Source: an uncultured Lysobacter sp. (lineage in GTDB: Bacteria > Pseudomonadota > Gammaproteobacteria > Xanthomonadales > Xanthomonadaceae). From it: a DNA stretch of 7,564 nt. Shown here in pieces: positions 1 through 7,100 of this stretch (its first letter is position 1; each line of letters starts with the position of its first letter). The position numbers and the translations under genes are program-made. Location: positions 1 through 7,564 of the forward strand of contig CALTXS010000038.1 in the NCBI GenBank assembly GCA_943913335.1. The letters are read 5' to 3'. Under the pieces are notes generated by a model. It was not told where the DNA came from. It made no database searches and was given only the letters and a program-made list of their open reading frames with translations.

Positions 1-2499
1 GTAGCTCACCTTGAGCTCGACCGGCAACCCGGTGAGACTGGCCAAGTCAAACCCCGCTGTCACCTTCTCCAAGGTGAGGCGCGGCTGCTTGGTGTTGACA
101 AACGTACAGACGATATTCGAGCCAGGCGCAGTCGCCGCCGCATCCAGTGTCACATTGGACGCACCGGTGTCGACAGTCACGACGCCACCCGTGCTCAAGC
201 CTGTGCAGCTCGCGCCGGTCATTTGAAAACCTGAAACAGGCTGTTCCGTAATCACCGTTTGCGTTGAAGCGGCAGCCAGCGCCTGGATCGGACCGTCCGC
301 TATCACGCCGGCCGCAGTCGTGGTAATACTCGTGCCGGCAAATCCGTTGTCGCCGGTGAAGGAAAAGGTACCGACACCGCCGTCACTCCGCTTGCGAATC
401 TGCAAGGTCGGCGCTTTGGAGTTTTTGTACGTGCAGATGACCGACTCACCTGCCGCCAGATTGATATTAGCCGTGCTAGTCGAGGGGTACGACGTCGTGC
501 CCGAGACGGAACCGACACAATCGAGAGACTGCAGACTCCATCCTGCCGGCAGCACGGCCTGTGTTACGGAGTATGCACCGGGTTGCAGATCCGAAAATGC
601 TTTCGCTGCCGGATAGGCGTTGAGGTTATTGCCATCGTCGTCGAGTGCAAAATTGCTCAGACCCGTACCGGTCGTGGTGTAGCCCATGGCCTGTCCGCCA
701 TCTGGCATATTGTCCAGACGCACGGTGATCGACCCATTCTTGACGTTGACAAGTGTGCACTCCAGCGAGGCGCCCGGCAGTACGTGGCCAGAGTCAATTG
801 TCACTAAGCCGGTCGCCGGATCGACCGTCGCCGTAAAGGGCGCGGTCCCGTTGCCACTGGCAGCGCCATTGAGGTCGGTACAGGTGGCGGAACCCAAACG
901 ATAACTCGCCGCCGGAATCTCAATGACTTTGACGTCGGCGCCCAAGGTCAGAATGTCGACCGCTGCACCCGGAGTGCCCGCCACACCGTCCGTCGTGCTT
1001 GAAGTGATCGTGCCGGGCACACTCGACAGATTGCCGCCGGTCGCAGTATTAAAGCTCGCACTGACCGCCACGCTGTCGTTGGCAAGTTTGGCCTTCGCAA
1101 ATCGGACCGTTGCCCGCCCGGCGTTGGTAAACGTACAGGCGATGTCGTTGCCTGCCGCGGTGTCCGCCGCGGAAATATCGGCGTAACCACCGGCATTGCC
1201 GTTGATGACCTTGGTCACAGTGATCGGACTGCCGCCGTTGACAGAACACACAATGTCGCGCAGTTCGAAGCCCACCGGCAACGCCGATTCGTGGATACGG
1301 GTAAGTTGACCCGGCGCCGTCAGGGTCTGCGTGGTACCTACTGTGGCCACACCGACAGCCGACACCACAATACTGTGATCGGCGATGCCGTTACTACCCG
1401 TAAAGTTGAATGTCCCGGTCGCACCTTGAGAAATCTTGGAGACGGTCAGCGTGGTGTTCTTGGTATTGGTAAAGGCGCAGTTCCAGGCCGCGCCCGCCCC
1501 CATGTTCGCCGCACTGAAACTGATAGTCCGACCGCTACCGGTCAACGGCGAGTTGCCGGTGACAGCCGCATTGGTGTCTGTACAGACATACGAGGTGGAA
1601 TATCCCTGGGCGCTGGTTGCCGACTCCACAATCGAGGCGGCCACACCAGCGGTACCCCGCAATGGCATATTCGTCGAGTTCACGGCGACGCCGCTGCTCG
1701 AGGTGGTGATGCTGTCGGCAGTCCTGTCGAATCCGGTCAACGCGAAATCGAACGTGCCGACATCACCGACCGAGGTCTTGCTCAACGCCACCACCGAGGG
1801 CCGTCGGGTATTGGTGTACGTACACTGAGTCGGCGTCGAATTGCTCGCTATTGTGATCTGTGCCGGCGGCACTGTTGCTGCCAGCGTCGTGCCGCCAGTA
1901 CATGCAACCGACTGCGTATAGAACTCCATATTGGTGCCCGTCTCAGCGGGCAAGGTCACCACATTGCCGGGCACCACGTTGACATAGGCACCGGTCGCAC
2001 TGGCAGGCGCCGATGCATTGAACGTAGCGTTTTGTGCGCCACCGGTCGTCGTGGCGGTCGCCGTGTCGCCTGCCATGCCACCGACCCAAGTCTTGGCCAA
2101 CCGCAGTTGGGTACCGAGGGAGTTGGTAATGACGCAGGAAATGTCATCGCCTGCGGCCGGGCGGATCGCATCCCAAAACGCGACGTTATCGGTAATCGTG
2201 CCGCTGCCGGACGGCAACACCGTCGACGACCCGGCACCGGCTGCATTGGTACAGACAATGTCGCGCGAATAGGCTGCGGGCGATGTATCCGCGCCGGTGC
2301 CACCGACCCTTACCGTTTCGCCGAACTGGATGGTCTTGCCGGGCTCCACGGTCTGCGTCGCGGTGACTGCAGTTGCAGGCACCGTAGAACCCGAAGTGGT
2401 CGCCGTCGTTGCAGTCGTGAACAGGCCGCCGACGTAAATACGCGCCGCAATCTGATCGGTACCGTTGCGTTGCTGCAGGGTCTTGCGCAAGGTGACCCA
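1..2499 (-). repeat. Tandem SpaA/prealbumin-like (CnaB-type) units, seven complete plus one partial (residues 537-1369)
   Basis: Each unit opens on an L-x-K-type strand, usually holds a G-T-F-x-F hairpin or equivalent, then an E-x-x-x-P-x-G-aromatic turn, a first Cys, and a closing C-x-x-x-N strand that runs into the next unit. The closing Cys residues fall at 658, 762, 877, 991, 1117, 1225 and 1334, so units are 104-126 residues long. The first Cys residues are at 619, 736, 842, 954, 1076, 1197 and 1301. Units 3, 4 and 7 are most alike; unit 1 is the most divergent. At DNA level only short islands around the C-x-F-x-N strand are repeated (for example near 95-108, 1122-1137 and 1811-1824), so the duplications look old. 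The array continues beyond the left edge. Confidence 0.85.
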
Positions 2500-4107
2500 G
2501 AACGGCGTGGGCGTCGTGTCGCAGGCGGTCTCCGTCAGCGTGGTGCTCGGACTCTGCAGCGTCGCCGTCGCGATATTGTGCAGACCGTGACCCGCAGTAC
2601 TTGGACTGGTGCAGGCGTCGTTAGCCGTGGTGCCGGGCCGAGTTACATCCAGAAGGATGCGAAGCGTATAGGTATCGGTTGCCCCTGCCGCCAAGGCACG
2701 CCACTGCGACCGCAAGGTCCACACCGCACCGGACGTGTTGACCGAAGTAGCTGCGGCCCCGTTCAAACTCACCGTGGCGGAACTGATCACCGCATCGGGA
2801 TCAAATCCCGGCTGATCGGTCAGGCCGTAATTGGCGGTGACACCCGAGGGGTTGGTGACGTCGATGGTATAGACGGCTTGGTAACGGCCGGGTGTGCCGG
2901 CTACCGGCGTGATACTCGTGAGGTTCTTGCTCAGGCTGAGCTGCGCATCGTCATCGATGATCGTATAGGTACCATTGCGGACACCGGTGCCACCGCAACT
3001 GGTAGTGGAGCTGAGCAGGAACGAACCGTTCGACGGCGGTGGCACCATGCTGTATGCGATCGGCTCACTGCCTTCGACATTCGAATCCTGAAGAATCGTA
3101 ATCGGCAGAGTAAACAGTCCGTTGCTGACACCGTCGTAGGTACCGGCCGGCACCGTGATGGTCATGGTGGTCGTGCCGCTGGACGTGGTGTAGTCCGTAC
3201 CCAATGTCGCCGCACCCGGCTGGCCATTGTTGGTGATGTTGACGGTGACCGTGAAGGCACTCGCCGCCGTACCGACAACCCGCAGCCGCGGAATGGATCC
3301 CGAGCTGCTCTCGAGTCCCGATGCACTACCCGGCGAAATTTCTACGAACGGCAACAGGTTGATTTGAATCGCATCGAGCAAGTTACCTTCGGCCAGGTTG
3401 GTGCCGCCGGTACTGAGCGCCTCAAATCCCAAGCTGGTCTCACCGCTGGGGCCCGAATAGGTAAACGAGCCGCGATACACACCCCAACCGCCGCTGGTCT
3501 GCGGATAGCCACTCTGACCGCTGGCGCCGGCGCCGTAGGTTGCACTGGCCGCGCCCGCATTGGTAGTGCTGGCGCGGACCAAGGTCTGATTCGAGCCCAG
3601 CACAAAACGTGCAACGTCGGGGCTGGTCGCGCTGACGCGACCGCGATGACGGAATTCCCAGTTAAAGGATTCGCCGTTGACCATACAGACGTTCTGATAC
3701 AGACGCGACGTCGTAGCAGCATTCAATTCGGCAACTTGCGAGCCGTCGGGTGCAATGATCGTCGGGCTGTTATTGGTCCGCGGGGTCCGCCACAGTTCGA
3801 TGATCGGCGCGTTTTGTGCAAAGCCTGCAGGCACCACGCAACCGCCGCTGTTTTGCGTATTGGCATTGGGGTGATTGGTCGACCAGCCCCGGACCTGACT
3901 TTCTGCAATGTAAACACGGCAACCCGCGGTGGCCAGATTCGGCGCTTCGAAACTGGGGTTGATGATGCTGCGTTGAACCTGCGCCTGTGCAACGGTCGGC
4001 TGCATCCAGACCATTGCGGCCATGATGAGGCCGGCGGCAGCTGGCCATGTCGCGCGCGTGCTGCGTGCGATCCGCTGTGCCAATGAAGTTGCAACGCCGC
4101 TGTACAT
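1..4107 (-). CDS. Giant secreted surface protein: signal peptide, NPSFE-type domain, Calx-beta-like, DUF11-like and tandem SpaA/prealbumin-like repeats (3' end missing)
   Basis: Reading from ATG at 4107-4105, all 1369 codons to the left edge are open, so this is the N-terminal part of a still larger protein. Residues 1-42 are a Sec-type signal peptide (three Arg, hydrophobic core about 22-35, predicted cleavage after A-Q-A). Residues 43-252 form an N-terminal beta domain, 254-387 a Calx-beta-like module, 388 to about 530 a DUF11-like module, and 537 onward seven complete repeat units of 104-126 residues plus part of an eighth. The composition is rich in Thr, Ser, Gly, Ala and Val, as in extended extracellular beta stalks. 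The start is supported by the TGATG overlap with the upstream gene, the GGGA motif eight bases before it, and the signal peptide directly after it. Families of this architecture are surface-exposed and seldom characterised; adhesion, matrix or cell-cell contact are plausible roles but are inference. The missing C-terminus would decide how it is retained, for example by a sorting signal, an OmpA-like domain or further repeats. Confidence 0.93.
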   Translation of the reverse strand, partial: MYSGVATSLAQRIARSTRATWPAAAGLIMAAMVWMQPTVAQAQVQRSIINPSFEAPNLATAGCRVYIAESQVRGWSTNHPNANTQNSGGCVVPAGFAQNAPIIELWRTPRTNNSPTIIAPDGSQVAELNAATTSRLYQNVCMVNGESFNWEFRHRGRVSATSPDVARFVLGSNQTLVRASTTNAGAASATYGAGASGQSGYPQTSGGWGVYRGSFTYSGPSGETSLGFEALSTGGTNLAEGNLLDAIQINLLPFVEISPGSASGLESSSGSIPRLRVVGTAASAFTVTVNITNNGQPGAATLGTDYTTSSGTTTMTITVPAGTYDGVSNGLFTLPITILQDSNVEGSEPIAYSMVPPPSNGSFLLSSTTSCGGTGVRNGTYTIIDDDAQLSLSKNLTSITPVAGTPGRYQAVYTIDVTNPSGVTANYGLTDQPGFDPDAVISSATVSLNGAAATSVNTSGAVWTLRSQWRALAAGATDTYTLRILLDVTRPGTTANDACTSPSTAGHGLHNIATATLQSPSTTLTETACDTTPTPFWVTLRKTLQQRNGTDQIAARIYVGGLFTTATTATTSGSTVPATAVTATQTVEPGKTIQFGETVRVGGTGADTSPAAYSRDIVCTNAAGAGSSTVLPSGSGTITDNVAFWDAIRPAAGDDISCVITNSLGTQLRLAKTWVGGMAGDTATATTTGGAQNATFNASAPASATGAYVNVVPGNVVTLPAETGTNMEFYTQSVACTGGTTLAATVPPAQITIASNSTPTQCTYTNTRRPSVVALSKTSVGDVGTFDFALTGFDRTADSITTSSSGVAVNSTNMPLRGTAGVAASIVESATSAQGYSTSYVCTDTNAAVTGNSPLTGSGRTISFSAANMGAGAAWNCAFTNTKNTTLTVSKISQGATGTFNFTGSNGIADHSIVVSAVGVATVGTTQTLTAPGQLTRIHESALPVGFELRDIVCSVNGGSPITVTKVINGNAGGYADISAADTAAGNDIACTFTNAGRATVRFAKAKLANDSVAVSASFNTATGGNLSSVPGTITSSTTDGVAGTPGAAVDILTLGADVKVIEIPAASYRLGSATCTDLNGAASGNGTAPFTATVDPATGLVTIDSGHVLPGASLECTLVNVKNGSITVRLDNMPDGGQAMGYTTTGTGLSNFALDDDGNNLNAYPAAKAFSDLQPGAYSVTQAVLPAGWSLQSLDCVGSVSGTTSYPSTSTANINLAAGESVICTYKNSKAPTLQIRKRSDGGVGTFSFTGDNGFAGTSITTTAAGVIADGPIQALAAASTQTVITEQPVSGFQMTGASCTGLSTGGVVTVDTGASNVTLDAAATAPGSNIVCTFVNTKQPRLTLEKVTAGFDLASLTGLPVELKVSY
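2518..2946 (-). other. DUF11-like module of the repeat protein (residues 388 to about 530)
   Basis: It starts A-Q-L-S-L-S-K-N, continues with Y-T-I-D-V-T-N-P-S-G around a polar turn, then L-T-D-Q-P-G-F, and ends near T-Y-T-L-R-I-L-L-D-V at 479-488, followed by a Cys-containing tail. The L-x-x-x-K plus V-T-N pattern is that of the conserved-repeat (DUF11) Ig-like family in archaeal and bacterial surface proteins. There is one copy here. The boundary to the first SpaA-like unit is approximate. Confidence 0.7.
2947..3348 (-). other. Calx-beta-like module of the repeat protein (residues 254-387)
   Basis: Typical Calx-beta landmarks appear in order: F-V-E-I-S-P at 254, a G-T-D-Y turn around Asp305, a P-A-G-T-Y strand start, the acidic N-V-E-G-S-E-P segment with Glu345 and Glu348, and the terminal Y-T-I-I-D-D-D at 381-387. 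In the family these acidic residues can bind calcium, which stiffens multidomain surface proteins. Calcium binding here is inferred from conservation of the acidic positions. Confidence 0.65.
3352..3981 (-). other. N-terminal NPSFE-type beta domain of the repeat protein (residues 43-252)
   Basis: The mature protein opens with I-I-N-P-S-F-E, followed by a G-W-S strand, I-I-E-L-W, a P-D-G-S-Q-V-A-E-L-N segment, an L-Y-Q-N-V-C-M segment, and W-E-F-R-H-R-G-R. It closes with L-L-D-A-I-Q-I-N-L. This order resembles jelly-roll, carbohydrate-binding-like (DUF642 or galactose-binding type) N-terminal domains on other secreted bacterial proteins. Cys63, Cys90 and the Cys of the L-Y-Q-N-V-C-M segment are available for disulfides. 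The fold assignment is from motif memory. Carbohydrate or matrix binding would fit but is not shown. Confidence 0.55.
3982..4107 (-). other. Signal peptide of the repeat protein (residues 1-42)
   Basis: The n-region is fairly long, with Arg at 12, 15 and 18. A hydrophobic stretch from about Pro22 to Met35 (rich in Ala, Met, Leu, Ile and Trp) follows, then P-T-V-A-Q-A and probable signal peptidase I cleavage before Gln43. There is no lipobox Cys, so this is not a lipoprotein, and no twin-arginine motif. The long n-region could instead mean initiation at a later Met, but the overlap with the upstream stop favours the first ATG. Confidence 0.85.
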
Positions 4108-4109
4108 CA
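4105..4109 (-). promoter_or_regulatory. TGATG stop/start overlap (translational coupling)
   Basis: The TGA stop of the barrel gene (4109-4107) shares one base with the ATG start of the repeat-protein gene (4107-4105). With no intergenic space there is no room for a separate promoter or terminator between them. Co-transcription and coupled translation, giving linked amounts of the two proteins, are the natural reading. Confidence 0.85.
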
Positions 4110-7100
4110 GTATCGTCCCGTCATGTTCAGGAACCAACGTCGATGATCGTAATCGAAGTTGGTCAGGTCATCGCTAAAGTCGGTGAAGTTGTAGCCAAGG
4201 CCAATGCGGAAATTGCGACCGATATCGCGATCCACTGCGAGCAGCGCACCGCTGCGGCGTCCACCGTCCGGACGCACGGATAGCCAGCGGTATTCGCCCA
4301 GCACGTTCCAGTCGGTCTGACCGATGCCATAACGAACTTGAGCTGCCGCAAAAGTGGTATCCGCATCGGCCCACTCACCCTGCAGGCGTCCGTAACGGAC
4401 CTCGCCTGCGCGGCGTGCAATCTTGCCGGCCCACTCCCAGTTCGGACTCGGGTGGTAGATGCCTTCGAGCGAGAGCACCTGCGAGCGTTGGTCATAGTAC
4501 GCCACGCGTTCGCCGGTCTGCTGCAACGCAGAGACGTCGTACAAATAGGTATAGCGTCCGAACAGTGCATATCGCGTGTTGTCCCACGGGCGATAGGCAA
4601 AGCCGAAATTGCCTTCGACGAACTTGGCGCCTACGGTCGGGTCCAGGGCATCGGTCGTTTCAGACCAGTTGAATCGCGCGGCCAGCCGCAGACTGTCGTT
4701 GACCTTGCGCTGCAAATGATTGGTCGTGACCCATTGCTCGCGCAGTTCCACGCCGCGATCCCGTCGCCATTCCACTTTGCTCTGCCATTGCGTCGATTCC
4801 GAGGTCCGACCACCCGTCACGCTAACTGCCTTGCGCTCAACCTCACCGTTGCTCTTGTCGATGCGGCCATTGGACAGTTTGAAGCCTGCGTTCCAACCGG
4901 CGGACGGATAGAAATCCATACCGAACACATGATTCAGCGCGGTATCGTTCGGGCTCTTCAGGTACTGGCTTTCGTTAAAGACGTTGATGCGATTGCCAAG
5001 CCGCCAGCGTTGGCCAAGGGTCCAGCCATCCTGCAGTTGCGGATTAAACAGCGGATCGCGCTGGGTGCTGTCAGTAACCGTTGTGTAATTCGCATAGAAG
5101 CTGTGATCGGCGCTGAGGCGGTATTCGGCGTTGACTTGGGCCGCATCGCCACGGTCGCCGGTTGTCACTTCGGCACCAATGCTGGAGAGATTGCCAAACA
5201 GATATTTGGCGCCGGCCGCCAGCGCATCGTTATCGGCATAGCGTCCGTCGTCATTGCTAAGGGTCTTTTGTCCCGTCAGCCAGTATTCCCATTGACTGCC
5301 TGCGCGGTGCTTGAACTGCAGTGCGGCCAGATCACCCGTGGCACTCAAACCTTGGCGTGTTTCCGTCACCCGACGCCACTCGGCAGCCCAACTCGTGTTC
5401 TCGTTGAGACGCCACTCGGCCGTGAGCTGGCCTTGTTCCAGTGCATCGTCGCCACGTTCTGCCTTGCTGTAACGACCATAGAGTGACATGGCCCGCGTGA
5501 GTTGGCCCATCAGCTCGGCACCGGTCTCATGCACCTCAACGCCGGGTTGATAGCGCGCCACGGAATAACCGGAACTGACATTGCGATTCCAGGCTGCGGC
5601 GGACCAGTCGTTTTGCGTCCAACCCAGCTCGCGCAAATTCATGCGTGCTTCGATGGCGCGTGCGGTGCCCTTCTGATCCGGTCGACCCGAGGTGATCGGA
5701 TCAAAGCTCAGACCGCCGTTATCGGAGCGGTACACATCCATGCTGCTGGCATGACTGCGTGACTGTTCAATTTGCAGATACGTGCCCTTGCCGGCCTGCA
5801 ACGTCAAATCCACGCCGGCAAGGTTGTAATCGTCGCCGGAGCGATTTTCGTCAACATAAGTGACACCGACGCCGATGTGATCGCCAAACCACTGTTTACC
5901 GCGCAGGCCGACGCCGATGTTCTTAGGTGCACCGGTGGCGGGCACGGCCTCGTAATCCACCATCAGCACCTGCAGATAGCCTGCGAGCGGCGCGTCGGTA
6001 GTCAGGCTCGGCACGCCATCGCGCGTGATGCGCTCCAGCGGGCGGCTTAGCAGAATGCGACCTTGCAGCTCATCGATGTCATAGTCGGCACCGCGCGCCA
6101 GTTCCACTGTGCTCATCACGCGGCCGGTGGTCGGATCGCGACGTTCAATCACGACGCGCTCGGACCCGCGCAGCACATCGGTATCGCGCAGATAGTACAG
6201 GCTGCCACCGGTGCCTTCGAACTCGTTATGGCCCGGAACGGTTTGCGAATCGGAACCGAACACGCGCAGCTGCCGTTGCGGATCGCCCCAGGCATTGGTC
6301 TTGCGCTGACGCCAGTCGAGCGCTGCACCGTAGAGCGAGCGGTTGTACTGTGCATACTCCGTGCCCGTCAGGCCGGTGTTGTAGTTGCCCCACAGAGCCT
6401 GATTGCCATCCCAGTCAACGCGGGCATATAGACGACCCATGGTGTCCACATCGCGATACGTAGTGGAATCATCGCCATACACCGGGTAGTAGGAATCCGG
6501 ATCCAGGCGGCGGAATGCATCCTGCGGGTCGGCCTTCCAGAACCCGGTAAACAGATCGCGAACTTCGCGCTCGCGCGTGTCGGCCTGCGCGGTAATCAGG
6601 TAGCGGCCCCGGGTCTTGGCTTTCAGGTAGAAGGCCAGGCGGCCCTCGGTCAGCAAGTCCTCGTCGGCACGTGGATCATTGCGGAACGGTTCAATCGAAC
6701 CGCTGACATCATTGCCGGAAAATGTGAGGTCGGCCAGTGCAACGGCAAACCAGTATTTGCCGGTGACATTGACATTGAGGGCGTGATCGATGACATCGCT
6801 GCCCTGCTTGAGTTGCACCGCGTAGGCGTGCGCACCGATCGGCTCCAGGTACTCGGCGACGAACTTGCGCTCCAAGTCCACCGGCACCGTATCGCCGTTG
6901 ATGGTGAGCGCATACCCATCGGGCACGTTGCGCCCCTGGATACGAATCCTCGAGCCTGCAACGCGAATATTCTGCTGGCGCAAGGTGGAGCGGCCGTAGG
7001 TTGCATCAATGCGTTGCTGCTGCAGCGCCTGATCAATGTTCAGTGCAATGCCCGTTAGCCGCTCTGTTTGGCGGCGACCGATTTCATTGCCTCGCTGCAC

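Noticed and set aside
1..2499. DNA-level tandem repeats or a CRISPR array
   Set aside because: The periodicity is in the protein, with only short nucleotide islands shared around the C-x-F-x-N strand. Unit lengths vary, and no direct repeats with uniform spacers are present.
1291..4086. A 931-codon plus-strand frame
   Set aside because: It is codon-aligned antisense to the repeat-protein gene. It stays open because that gene seldom uses TTA, CTA or TCA. Its translation is Arg/Gly/His/Cys-rich with no recognisable domain, and it starts at GTG.
3723..4094. Overlapping minus-strand frames near the gene junction (3723-4094, 3770-4048)
   Set aside because: They lie out of frame with the signal-peptide-bearing gene, have Arg/His/Pro-rich translations, and lack a supporting ribosome binding site.
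4338..6431. A chain of plus-strand frames (4338-5486, 5502-5762, 5772-6050, 6063-6431)
   Set aside because: All are in the same frame, codon-aligned antisense to the barrel gene, and arise from the same codon avoidance. They look like a broken long gene but carry no family motifs.
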